A stretch of 14,021 bases of DNA from CAZWRN01 sp964636275. Its GTDB lineage: Bacteria > Patescibacteriota > Microgenomatia > Daviesbacterales > UBA10151. The DNA is taken from NCBI GenBank assembly GCA_964636275.1, contig CAZWRN010000027.1:1-14021 (forward strand), written 5' to 3'. Position 1 is the first letter of the stretch. Every line of letters begins with the position of its first letter. The notes below the pieces were generated by a model that saw only the letters and a list, made by a program, of their open reading frames with translations, had not been told where the DNA came from and ran no database searches. Positions 1 through 7,106 of this stretch are shown here, piece after piece. A program made the position numbers and the translations under genes.

Positions 1-608
1 ATAAAAATGGTTAGCTCGGTAAACGAGGATACTACCTCGACAAAGTTGATCCCATTCCAAGCCAGTTTCTTTAAAATTGCATAATAAACTCCTGGAATGT
101 CTGTGGCTTCCTCGGGAATAATAATCGTGATAGAGGACAGATTTTGAGCCTGATTTTTGACTTTTTCACCGTTCAGTTCAGCTTCTATAGCCGGCTTTAA
201 ATTGGCTGAAGCGAAAAAAGTCGTTTCAAATACTCCATCAGTCACTGTTAGAAATGAGTTGGGTAGCAAAGATGCTTGGTGCATCAGTTTTGTTTGCTTA
301 TCAGCCAGAGTAGAGGAGTTTTCAAAGGTATATTCGATAATATTTGAGCGCACGGTCATGTCTCCCAGTTGTGCCAGAATTCCTTCCACATTTAGCTTAG
401 CACCCACGGGGTGCAGTCTCGAAGTAGCAAGTCGCTTTAAAGCCATCACGATGGCTCCCAGCTGGACATCTTTGTAGAGTCTTTTTTCGATTTCAGGCTG
501 GAGTTCCCGGGCTAGGGCAGAATGATTGATCAGCCCGCGCAACAAGCCTTCCTCTAAAAAAGGTTTTTTTGCAATAAGCTCTTCAACTACTTGAGCAATA
601 GTAAACAT
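1..608 (-). CDS. ACT-domain protein, C-terminus cut by window edge
   Basis: Open reading frame on the minus strand from an ATG at 608 to the left edge with no stop, giving 202 residues. Residues about 1-65 are helical and start MFTIAQVVEELIAKKPFLEE, resembling the small N-terminal helical domain of some archaeal and CPR regulators. Residues about 157-202 look like the first half of an ACT domain: a beta strand (SSITIII), then IPGVYYAILKKLAWNGINF, the usual PGV / helix / GIN pattern, then a second strand. ACT domains bind small ligands, typically amino acids, so an amino-acid-responsive regulator is likely, but no enzyme domain is visible. The start is supported by GGAGG (618-622) nine bases upstream, the only strong Shine-Dalgarno sequence in the window. 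The missing C-terminus could hold more domains. Family-level call good; function unknown. Confidence 0.8.
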   Translation of the reverse strand, partial: MFTIAQVVEELIAKKPFLEEGLLRGLINHSALARELQPEIEKRLYKDVQLGAIVMALKRLATSRLHPVGAKLNVEGILAQLGDMTVRSNIIEYTFENSSTLADKQTKLMHQASLLPNSFLTVTDGVFETTFFASANLKPAIEAELNGEKVKNQAQNLSSITIIIPEEATDIPGVYYAILKKLAWNGINFVEVVSSFTELTIF

Positions 609-651
609 AAAATAAGTCCTCCAAGAAACAATTAATCAATTTACAAATTAT

Positions 652-686
652 TTGGATACTTGTATCTTGTTACTTGATTATTATTC
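652..686. repeat. Heptad repeat block, CTTGNNN family
   Basis: Five 7-bp units in register, three of them starting CTTG (659, 666, 673). The same words recur at 8392-8489. The block lies in the divergent gap between the ACT-domain gene and the acetyltransferase gene. Confidence 0.6.
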
Positions 687-687
687 T

Positions 688-696
688 ATTATATCA
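688..696 (-). promoter_or_regulatory. Extended -10 promoter for the ACT-domain gene
   Basis: On the minus strand this reads TGATATAAT, an extended -10 element with a perfect TATAAT (693-688). Transcription would start near 681 and give a leader of about 72 bases that includes the GGAGG ribosome site. No good -35 is seen at 16-18 bp, as is common for TGn promoters. Confidence 0.5.
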
Positions 697-751
697 TATT
701 TTGTTAAAAATTTAACATTTTATACATAATTTATTAAAAAACCTTAAAAAT

Positions 752-780
752 TTTACATAAAGCTGCGTCTGACTTATCAT
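752..780 (+). promoter_or_regulatory. Promoter of acetyltransferase/deacetylase pair
   Basis: TTTACA (752-757), a 17-bp spacer, then TATCAT (775-780), each one mismatch from the sigma-70-type consensus. The predicted transcript starts near 787, leaving about 15 bases before the ATG at 802. An out-of-frame ATG at 786 sits where a leaderless start would be expected. Confidence 0.55.
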
Positions 781-801
781 CCTCAATGGAAAAACAAAAA
801 T

Positions 802-1944
802 ATGTCAGAAATTGTGACAAGTACCGGACTACTAGGCCAACAGTTAGACCGTTCAGATGGACGGGGCTATTGGAATGTGGAAGCAACTGTTGTAAATGGT
901 GCGGATCATTTAAATGAGGTGTGGAATTTTCAAAAGAATGCTTATTTCAGAGGAAGAAGAAGATGGGTTGTAAAGGGCAGGTATTCTTATGAGGCAGTAC
1001 AGTATTTAAACAATGTTAAAGCACCCATTGAGGCACAAATACCTATAAATTTGTTTGAGACTCTATCTACTGATTCACTGATATATCTAGCAAAAAATTT
1101 TCATCGTTCAGAAGTTCCTGAATGGCAAAACGTACTTGATTACTGGAGAAATCCGACAAACTGTGACAAGACACCTCTAGCTAGAATTATGGCAATAAAT
1201 GGAAATAATTCACCCGAAAAAGCTATTTCAAATGGAAGAGAATATGCTGTAACTGGTGAACTTCTCAGATCAGATACCACTGAGTTGAGACAAATATGGG
1301 CACCATTTGGATGGACTGAAGAGGGGATTGAGGTTTTGAGAAATCGAGTTTTAAGTGGTGATGGAGTCTGGTTTTCCGGAGTTGTAGACATATCAAGCAA
1401 TAAGCTTGTTTCAGCTTGTATGGGTGAGCGATTTGATATGGCTGGATTGACTTTGGTAGAGAGCACAGAATATGGGACATTACCTGGATTTGAAGGCCAA
1501 GGCCTATGTACCGCAGCGGTGAGTTTTTTAAATGCTCAGATATTAAGAGATACAATGTATCATCCTGAAACTGAGTCACAAGTCAATCCCATTATTTTAG
1601 CTGAATTAAATATGACCACTCGGGCAGACAAAGTTGCCAGACACGTTGGATTTAGGGTTCCTTTAATAGATCAATATACGGATAAAAATACTCAACCATT
1701 TCAAGTGTTATCGCGCAATGTTGCAGTAGCTGATAGACAACCGGTAAATGATCTGGATCCACTTGAAGAACATCGGTCTCAAGCTGAAAGGTTTAAAGAA
1801 GCTTATGGAAGTAATTATCAAAACTGGAGAAATTTCATTGTGGCGGTGTTACCTCGGGCAAGTATAGACAGATATTATTCTCCTTCAGATGTAACAAAAA
1901 TGCTAGAAAAGGAAGGAAGACGAAAAGTTTATGTTGATTATTAA
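802..1944 (+). CDS. GNAT-fold N-acetyltransferase
   Basis: A 380-residue protein with a GNAT-like core in its C-terminal half. Residues about 160-185 fit the first strand/helix, 188-222 the central strands, and GFEGQGLCTAAVSFL (229-243) matches the acetyl-CoA pyrophosphate-binding motif A (Q/R-x-x-G-x-G/A). ELNMTTRADKVARHVGFRV (268-286) matches motif B, with the typical N...A..VGF ending. The first ~155 residues are not recognised and may set substrate specificity. At 380 residues it is much longer than a minimal GNAT protein (~150). No signal peptide or membrane segment, so it is likely cytosolic. Its stop overlaps the start of the deacetylase gene, which suggests coupled translation and related substrates, either a polyamine/diamine or protein lysine. 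No strong ribosome site; a weak GGA lies about 11 bases upstream. The fold call is reasonable; the substrate is unknown. Confidence 0.72.
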   Translation: MSEIVTSTGLLGQQLDRSDGRGYWNVEATVVNGADHLNEVWNFQKNAYFRGRRRWVVKGRYSYEAVQYLNNVKAPIEAQIPINLFETLSTDSLIYLAKNFHRSEVPEWQNVLDYWRNPTNCDKTPLARIMAINGNNSPEKAISNGREYAVTGELLRSDTTELRQIWAPFGWTEEGIEVLRNRVLSGDGVWFSGVVDISSNKLVSACMGERFDMAGLTLVESTEYGTLPGFEGQGLCTAAVSFLNAQILRDTMYHPETESQVNPIILAELNMTTRADKVARHVGFRVPLIDQYTDKNTQPFQVLSRNVAVADRQPVNDLDPLEEHRSQAERFKEAYGSNYQNWRNFIVAVLPRASIDRYYSPSDVTKMLEKEGRRKVYVDY

Positions 1945-2938
1945 AACTTCTAACCATAACTTGCATAATCCCGCCTTTGAATTATTTGAAGGGGAGTTGG
2001 TTCCTCATGCTGAAAAGGCCTCTCGTGTAGAGAGTATCCTAGAAGCACTTTATAAAACTGCATGGCAGATACAAGAAGTGAGAGAAAGAGTCCCGTTAAA
2101 ACTGCTAAAGCAAGTCCATCAACCAGAATATGTCAAATTTCTAAAGGATTTTTGCCTCAATATATCTGATGAAAAAAGCCACTTTCCCTCTGTATTTCCA
2201 AAAAATATAAGCAGAAAATTATCCAACCGGCAGGCTTTACTGGGATATTATAGTTTTGATTCATACACCCCATTACTTAAAAACACCTTTGAAGTTGCAT
2301 TAGCTTCAGTATCGACATCATACGAAGCGGCAAAGTTAATCCAGTCTGGCGAAAAAGTTGTTTACTCTTTATGTAGACCACCAGGTCATCATGCTGATTC
2401 TGACCAGATGGGTGGTTATTGTTATTTAAATAACTCTGCTGTTGCTGCACATTATCTGTCTCAGTTTGGAAAAGTGAGCATTTTAGATCTGGATTTTCAT
2501 CATGGGAATGGTACTCAGGGGATATTTTATAAGCGATCTGATGTTTTTTATATTTCCCTTCATGCTGATCCAAACTGGAAGTTTCCTCATTTCAGTGGAT
2601 TTGCGAATGAAACTGGAGAGCAGGAGGGAGAAGGATATACCTTAAATATTCCTTTAGGTAAAGGAACAGATAACAAACGCTATACTGTTGCATTAAAAAA
2701 AGCCATAAAGAAAATAAAGCAGTTTGATGGCCAGTTCTTAATAATTAGTCTCGGTTTGGATACACATCAAGCTGATCCTATTTCAGGTTTCCAACTGACA
2801 ACCGATTATTTCAGTACAATGGGAAAGATGATTTCTGGATTAAATCTTCCAACAGTTATTGTCCAGGAGGGAGGATACAACACTGATATTTTGGGAACGT
2901 CCGTGGTTAATTTCCTGAGATCTTTCGATAAATATTAA
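1931..2938 (+). CDS. Acetylpolyamine amidohydrolase / HDAC-family deacetylase
   Basis: A 335-residue zinc amidohydrolase of the arginase/deacetylase fold. Visible active-site blocks: RPPGHH (149-154, tandem catalytic His), GGYCYLNN (161-168), DLDFHHGNGTQ (186-196, metal ligands D188 and H190), GLDTHQADPI (275-284, metal ligand D277) and VQEGGYN (311-317, transition-state Tyr316). The N-terminal ELFEGELVP with an EKASR box, and GLDTH rather than GAD, point to the acetylpolyamine amidohydrolase branch instead of classical HDACs. Length fits that family (~340). The known reaction is removal of acetyl from acetylated polyamines or related amines; some relatives act on acetyl-lysine. The ATG lies inside the acetyltransferase gene (14-base overlap), with AAGGAAG about 13 bases upstream. 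All catalytic residues are intact, so it should be active. Family call strong; substrate inferred. Confidence 0.92.
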   Translation: MLIIKTSNHNLHNPAFELFEGELVPHAEKASRVESILEALYKTAWQIQEVRERVPLKLLKQVHQPEYVKFLKDFCLNISDEKSHFPSVFPKNISRKLSNRQALLGYYSFDSYTPLLKNTFEVALASVSTSYEAAKLIQSGEKVVYSLCRPPGHHADSDQMGGYCYLNNSAVAAHYLSQFGKVSILDLDFHHGNGTQGIFYKRSDVFYISLHADPNWKFPHFSGFANETGEQEGEGYTLNIPLGKGTDNKRYTVALKKAIKKIKQFDGQFLIISLGLDTHQADPISGFQLTTDYFSTMGKMISGLNLPTVIVQEGGYNTDILGTSVVNFLRSFDKY

Positions 2939-3993
2939 GGGTTGGCCGATGAAGTTGCAGTGGAGGCTCTAGGAGTCGCAGATGGCCGAGGGCTGACTGT
3001 GGCTCTGGGAGTCGCGCTAGCTGAGGCTGGGCGAATGGAAGCCACTGGGGTGGCAACCAGCTCTTCGTCAAAATCCTCCAGGTCAAGCAGGGTGTTATCA
3101 AACTCAAGTGGTGGAACGGTATTTAATGCAGGGTTATTGGAAGCTGACTGGAAGATCAGATAACCCCCACCAGCTATCAAAAACCACCCTATCACAGCTA
3201 CTATGCTCATCCACATCAGCTTGCCCCGGCCATCGCCGCCCACTTTTTTAGATTCCTGGAAAAGGGAGAGTATATAGGAGATCGAATACCAGCCAAACAG
3301 CAGATTGAATACCAGAGACAGGATACTGCCCAAAATACTGCCATCCTGCCCGGTCAGCATGTTGATAATCAAGCCTCCGACAAAACCGATCACAAACAGC
3401 ACTACCAGACGGATAAAGATCGCCCCAAAATTTTTCGAGACAATATAAACACTTTTGCGCATGGCTTCAATCGGAGAAATATTATCCATAACCACAAAAT
3501 AGGCGGAAAATGATAGCAGAATACTAAATAAAATACCGGGAATAACAAACAGTACAAAACCACCGACAATTATTAAGCCTCCCAACAAAGAGGCAAGCAA
3601 AAGCGGCCAGACTTTTTTTAGAGATTTTTTGAAAATCCCAAAAGATGAAATATTAGGATCAGTATCGGCTATTAACATTATTGTGGCTGCACCCAGAGCG
3701 GTCATTAATACAGTTAGCAATGGAACTAATATGACGGCCATAATCCCCATCCCGATGCCAATACCAGAGGTATCAATACTAAGTGTCGACATGCCTATCA
3801 GAGCCAAAATAAATATAGTCGCTGTGACAACCACGCCAACAACCGGAATAAGAGTTAATAAAAATAGGCGAAGCAGCTGATTTTGAGTCCTTAGCCATGA
3901 TTTTTTTATCAGTTCAGAGATTGAGCTAAAACTGCTGGAAACCAGAGGCGTAGGGTGATTGAGTGGAGCAGTATAGGGCGGATTTTGTTCCAT
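2935..3993 (-). CDS. Polytopic membrane protein with low-complexity tail
   Basis: A 352-residue integral membrane protein. Hydrophobic segments lie near 42-66, 78-108, 130-168, 192-212, 218-245 and 261-282. IPGILFSILLSFSAYFVV (151-168), followed by a polar helix with EAMRKS (176-181), resembles the conserved core of the loosely related DUF975/YciC and glycerophosphodiester phosphodiesterase membrane-domain families, whose role is unclear. Residues 283-352 form a soluble tail: an acidic stretch (LLDLEDFDEE, 302-311), then about 35 residues almost entirely Ala, Ser, Thr, Pro and Arg, likely disordered. No catalytic domain is present. The gene converges on the deacetylase gene: the two TAA stops share a TTAA at 2935-2938. 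It has its own promoter abutting the ATG. Function unknown. Confidence 0.8.
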   Translation of the reverse strand: MEQNPPYTAPLNHPTPLVSSSFSSISELIKKSWLRTQNQLLRLFLLTLIPVVGVVVTATIFILALIGMSTLSIDTSGIGIGMGIMAVILVPLLTVLMTALGAATIMLIADTDPNISSFGIFKKSLKKVWPLLLASLLGGLIIVGGFVLFVIPGILFSILLSFSAYFVVMDNISPIEAMRKSVYIVSKNFGAIFIRLVVLFVIGFVGGLIINMLTGQDGSILGSILSLVFNLLFGWYSISYILSLFQESKKVGGDGRGKLMWMSIVAVIGWFLIAGGGYLIFQSASNNPALNTVPPLEFDNTLLDLEDFDEELVATPVASIRPASASATPRATVSPRPSATPRASTATSSANP

Positions 3994-3999
3994 GTATTT

Positions 4000-4028
4000 A
4001 GTCTGTCAGAACTAGGTAAAAATGTCAA
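4000..4028 (-). promoter_or_regulatory. Promoter of membrane-protein gene, predicted leaderless
   Basis: Minus strand: perfect -35 TTGACA (4028-4023), 17-bp spacer, TGA then CAGACT (4005-4000), then six bases to the ATG at 3993. CAGACT matches only three of six -10 positions, but the consensus -35 and exact spacing support it. Transcription would begin at the A of the ATG. Confidence 0.5.
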
Positions 4029-4083
4029 TTTGCTCGTAATACGCAACAGGCAAAACGAGAAGTGAAAGATACAATAAATTATG

Positions 4084-4115
4084 AATTATAAAACCTGTCA
4101 CATGGTTTTATAATT
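4084..4115. repeat. 12-bp perfect inverted repeat upstream of alr
   Basis: AATTATAAAACC (4084-4095) and its exact reverse complement (4104-4115) flank an 8-base loop. It lies in the divergent gap, 27 bases before the alanine racemase start. It could be an operator, a hairpin, or two heptad units facing each other. Confidence 0.6.
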
Positions 4116-4135
4116 TATCCTTTATAATTTATAAT
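4108..4135 (+). promoter_or_regulatory. Heptad repeats supplying -10 box of alr
   Basis: Four 7-bp units in register (4108, 4115, 4122, 4129); three are TTATAAT and one is TTATCCT. The last contains a perfect TATAAT at 4130-4135, ending seven bases before the alr ATG at 4143, so the predicted transcript has at most one untranslated base. No clear -35. Confidence 0.5.
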
Positions 4136-4142
4136 TTCCCAT

Positions 4143-5249
4143 ATGTTCGGCTTGAGTTTTTCTAAATCTTATCCTTTAAATAAAATACATATCTCAAAAG
4201 AGCGGTTAATCGCAAATTATCGTTATTTAGCTTCGCTTCGAGCAGGTGTATCCGTGGCTCCAGTATTAAAATCTAATGCTTATGGGCATGGCATATCTGA
4301 GATAGGAAGAATTATGGATAGCCAAAAGCCCCCATTTATCTGTGTTGATTCACTTTATGAAGCGTATCAGTTGCAAAAAGCTGGTGTTAAATCAGAGATT
4401 TTAATAATGGGTTATGTCGACCCACGCTCACTGGAAGGGGAAAAATTACCTTTTAGCTACGCGGTTATAAAAAAAGAGCAGTTATTTGAAATTAAACAGC
4501 GCCAACCTCATGCCAAAATGCATATCTTTGTCGATACCGGTATGAGCCGAGAAGGTGTTAAAATCACGGAATTTTTAGATTTTTTAAAAACAGTCAAACA
4601 AAGAGGAATTGAAATAGAAGGGCTGATGAGTCATTTTAGTATGCCGAGAAAAGCTTCCTCTGTCCAAACTAAGCTGCAGATTAACAATTTTAGAGCTGCT
4701 AAGCTAATGCTAAAACAGGAAGGAATTGAGGCCAAATGGTATCACATTGGAGGAACTCATTCTTTAATACAGGGATTGACTCAGGATGTCAATCTGATCC
4801 GCTGTGGTAAAGGGTTGTATGGATTTGGGGATGAAAATCTGCAGCCTGTATTATCATTGAAATCAACCATTGTTCAGTGGAAGAATCTCAAAAAGGGGGA
4901 TACTGTGGGGTATGATGCTACCTTCACCGCCCTTCAGTCGATGGCTATTGCCGTGTTGCCCATCGGGTATAACGATGGGGTGGATCGGAGGTTATCGAAT
5001 ACTGGGTGTGTCAGCTACCGCGGGGATGAATATCCTATTGTCGGACGAGTGAGTATGAATCTGACGGTTATTGATGTGACGACGGCACTTGGAGGCAAAA
5101 ATAAAGCTTATGACGGTGCGGAAATAACAATTATCTCCGATGATCCAGCAGCTTCCAATTCAGTTCAAAACATTGCTGATATTTGCCAAACAATCCCTGA
5201 AGAGATATTAGTCCATTTACATCCTTCAACCAAAAGAGAAGTGTATTAA
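4143..5249 (+). CDS. alr: Alanine racemase
   Basis: A 368-residue PLP enzyme converting L-alanine to D-alanine for peptidoglycan. VLKSNAYGHG (41-50) holds the PLP-binding Lys43. VDTGMSREGV (130-139), MSHF (162-165) and YHIGGTHS (200-207) follow in the usual barrel order. KGDTVGYDATF (251-261) carries the second catalytic base, Tyr257, and PIGYNDGVDRRLS (273-285) and GRVSMN (301-306) line the active site. Length fits the family (~360-390). One departure: the common VSMD(Q) motif reads VSMN, with Asn306 for the usual Asp. No SD sequence; a TATAAT just upstream predicts a leaderless mRNA. The divergent neighbour is a membrane protein and the following gene is convergent, so it is probably monocistronic. 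Confidence 0.95.
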   Translation: MFGLSFSKSYPLNKIHISKERLIANYRYLASLRAGVSVAPVLKSNAYGHGISEIGRIMDSQKPPFICVDSLYEAYQLQKAGVKSEILIMGYVDPRSLEGEKLPFSYAVIKKEQLFEIKQRQPHAKMHIFVDTGMSREGVKITEFLDFLKTVKQRGIEIEGLMSHFSMPRKASSVQTKLQINNFRAAKLMLKQEGIEAKWYHIGGTHSLIQGLTQDVNLIRCGKGLYGFGDENLQPVLSLKSTIVQWKNLKKGDTVGYDATFTALQSMAIAVLPIGYNDGVDRRLSNTGCVSYRGDEYPIVGRVSMNLTVIDVTTALGGKNKAYDGAEITIISDDPAASNSVQNIADICQTIPEEILVHLHPSTKREVY

Positions 5250-5267
5250 TTTACAATTTACGAATTT

Positions 5268-5372
5268 TCAAATACCAATGAATTTTCAATTTGTAAGCGA
5301 AGCTTGCGAGCAGACGCTCTTAAATTCATCAATTGAGATTTCATTTGAAAATTGTGCCATGAAAATTGAAAA
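5268..5372. repeat. Intergenic repeat-rich gap with short inverted repeats
   Basis: The gap between the convergent alr and surface-protein genes contains repeated AATTTTCAA-like words on both strands, for example TTTTCAATT (5283-5291) and its exact complement (5364-5372). A GC-richer patch at 5294-5325 includes TAAGCGAAGCTT, found again at 7478-7489. There is no U-tract hairpin that would make a convincing terminator. Confidence 0.4.
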
Positions 5373-5380
5373 ATTAATAC

Positions 5381-6430
5381 CTAGTTTACTGCAGGAGTTG
5401 AATTGACTATCTCAACATAAGGAGTAAAAGGTGGCTTTTTGCCGTCTCTTTCATCCAAAAGAGCTTGTTCTTCAGCATTTAGCGGATCAACTGTCGTATT
5501 GGCCAACTCCAGCGTCAGGGTCCGAAAACTAGGGGCAATCGGCAATACTGGCTCCAAAACAGTTGCCACAGCGGCATAAGCGATCGGTTCGCCTGAAGCC
5601 AAAGACTGAATAAGTACTGGATCAACCTGAGCATTCATCCGAGTGATCGCTGAAGGGCTGATATAGCAGCTGACTGTCTGTTGGCAGACATTGGCATAAG
5701 TAGAGTAGCTAGTAATTAAAATATCGCCAGCTTCATTACAGCTCGGGTCTACCTCTCCATTGAACTCACAGTAAGGATACAATCCGACAGATTGAGCTTG
5801 GGCCATCCACTCAGTGAAATCTTTTGTCCAACTACTGGGAGCACTCATACCAATAATTGGTGGTTTAGCAGCCGGCATGACAGCTGATGTTGAAGCAGTT
5901 GGGGTAGGTTTTAAAGTTGCAGCCTGTACAGGAGAGGGTAAAAATGGCCTTAAATAATAGCGATAAAGTTTATTTTGCAAGAAGATATTCTCTGATTGGA
6001 CTAGTACTTTAAAACTATCTACTTTGGTCAGTTTGTCTTTTGTATCAAAATAAGCCAGAGTCAGCCGGTAAGGTTTATGATCGAGACTTTTTGGTAATTG
6101 AGCTACCCAGTTGCCCTGATCACTAGCTTTGACTGTGCGCTTATTTGCTCCGGCAGTAAAAATCAACTTCACTTTATAATTGGGTTCAGTTTTTCCGATA
6201 AGGAAATCATTTTCGCTCATTAGATAACGGGTATTGGGATCAAAAGCGATGATAGGATAGGCTTTCGGTTTAACAGCCAGATACTTTTGGTACAAAGGTA
6301 TCCTCAAATACCAAACCATCGCCAAGATACTGATGACTTCAGCAAAAATCAGAATTTTAGCTAATTTAGACTTAGTTATCTTCCAATGATGAGTTTTGAT
6401 CAGCGGCAAGTGAAAAGTTAAAGTATCCAC
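5381..6430 (-). CDS. Single-pass Ig-like surface protein, longer paralogue
   Basis: A 349-residue protein of no recognised family. A short basic N-terminus is followed by one membrane segment (about 25-43), so the rest is probably outside the cytoplasm. Residues about 50-148 look like an all-beta Ig-like domain (FDPNTRYLM, then GNWVAQLP and YRLTLAYFD) and match the neighbouring gene at 6496 along their length, so the two are tandem paralogues. Residues 165-195 are a Pro/Thr/Ala linker. The C-terminal ~150 residues are extra and include four cysteines (221, 231, 249, 255), fit for disulfides. It starts with GTG at 6430; TATACT ends exactly six bases upstream and there is no SD. It is last in a seven-gene co-oriented surface cluster. 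Role unknown; envelope or pilus-associated structure is an inference. Confidence 0.75.
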   Translation of the reverse strand: MDTLTFHLPLIKTHHWKITKSKLAKILIFAEVISILAMVWYLRIPLYQKYLAVKPKAYPIIAFDPNTRYLMSENDFLIGKTEPNYKVKLIFTAGANKRTVKASDQGNWVAQLPKSLDHKPYRLTLAYFDTKDKLTKVDSFKVLVQSENIFLQNKLYRYYLRPFLPSPVQAATLKPTPTASTSAVMPAAKPPIIGMSAPSSWTKDFTEWMAQAQSVGLYPYCEFNGEVDPSCNEAGDILITSYSTYANVCQQTVSCYISPSAITRMNAQVDPVLIQSLASGEPIAYAAVATVLEPVLPIAPSFRTLTLELANTTVDPLNAEEQALLDERDGKKPPFTPYVEIVNSTPAVN

Positions 6431-6436
6431 AAAATT

Positions 6437-6478
6437 AGTATAAAGTATAAATTACAAAGTATAAAGTATAAAGCTAAT
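6437..6478 (-). promoter_or_regulatory. Heptad repeats supplying -10 box of the gene at 6430
   Basis: Six 7-bp units in register; four are AGTATAA on the plus strand (TTATACT on minus). The unit nearest the gene provides TATACT (6442-6437), six bases before the GTG start. It therefore serves as both repeat array and likely promoter. The same family recurs at 7502-7592. Confidence 0.55.
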
Positions 6479-6495
6479 CAGGGAGTAAAAAAGCT

Positions 6496-7002
6496 TCAAA
6501 TACTAAATATTTTTTGCGACCAGCTTTTGAGATTCTTGAAGGCTTTTGATTGATAAACCACGTTGTTTGATTCAACTTTGACTTTGACTAGCTTAACTTT
6601 GGGATTTTTGCCTTTGCTGTCAAAAGTAATAATCTGCATTTGATAAGCTTTCTCAGGGATTTTATCAGGTATTTTTACTAACCACTGGCCTTTGGGCGTA
6701 GCTTTTGCTCGAAGAGTTATCTTAGGTTCTTTCAGGATAACTTTAATATAGGCACTTGGAGTGGCCGTGCCTCCAACAATATCGGATTTAGCCAATACGT
6801 ATCTGATATTTGGCTTAAAATTTTGCACTAAATAACCTTTGGGTTGAACATCCAACATCGACTGCCATCGGGGAGAAAAAAACCAGACCAACAGAAAAAT
6901 ACCAACAACACACTGCAATATTGTCAGAAAATAAATTAGTTTGGTTCGATATTTAAAAGAGGAATAACGCTTGAGATAAGAGATTTTACTAAGGTAATCC
7001 AT
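6496..7002 (-). CDS. Single-pass Ig-like surface protein, shorter paralogue
   Basis: 168 residues from the chosen ATG at 7002. The frame stays open to a TTG at 7047, but that extension is a translated repeat (FVYLYIGLLVYS), so the internal ATG is preferred. A basic N-terminus leads into a membrane segment (about 22-42), then an Ig-like beta domain (about 52-148). It aligns with the next gene: VQPKGY / VKPKAY, FKPNIRYVL / FDPNTRYLM, KGQWLVKIP / QGNWVAQLP, VESNNVVYQSK / VQSENIFLQNK. It lacks the Cys-containing C-terminal region of the longer copy. Very Lys-rich. Likely membrane-anchored with an external domain. No ribosome site is evident. Function unknown. Confidence 0.7.
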   Translation of the reverse strand: MDYLSKISYLKRYSSFKYRTKLIYFLTILQCVVGIFLLVWFFSPRWQSMLDVQPKGYLVQNFKPNIRYVLAKSDIVGGTATPSAYIKVILKEPKITLRAKATPKGQWLVKIPDKIPEKAYQMQIITFDSKGKNPKVKLVKVKVESNNVVYQSKAFKNLKSWSQKIFSI

Positions 7003-7007
7003 AAGTG

Positions 7008-7103
7008 AATAAACCAATAACCCAATATACAAATAAACAAATGCCAAATATTGTTAATTCGTTGGGAATTGGTGTATTGGGTTATTTGTATATTTGTTTA
7101 TTA
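7008..7103. repeat. Facing heptad repeat blocks, AATAAAC family
   Basis: Five 7-bp units at 7008-7042 and five complementary-type units at 7069-7103. AATAACCCAATA (7016-7027) has its exact 12-base complement at 7075-7086, and a second matching pair lies at 7031-7042 / 7091-7102. The two pairs are in parallel order, so they cannot form one continuous hairpin. Confidence 0.6.
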
Positions 7104-7106
7104 TTT

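Noticed and set aside
157..477. 106-codon plus-strand ORF
   Set aside because: Antisense shadow of the ACT-domain gene, which has the ribosome site and a recognisable domain.
2942..3163. 73-codon plus-strand ORF opposite the membrane-protein tail
   Set aside because: Antisense of the Ala/Ser/Thr/Pro-rich tail; low complexity explains the lack of stops.
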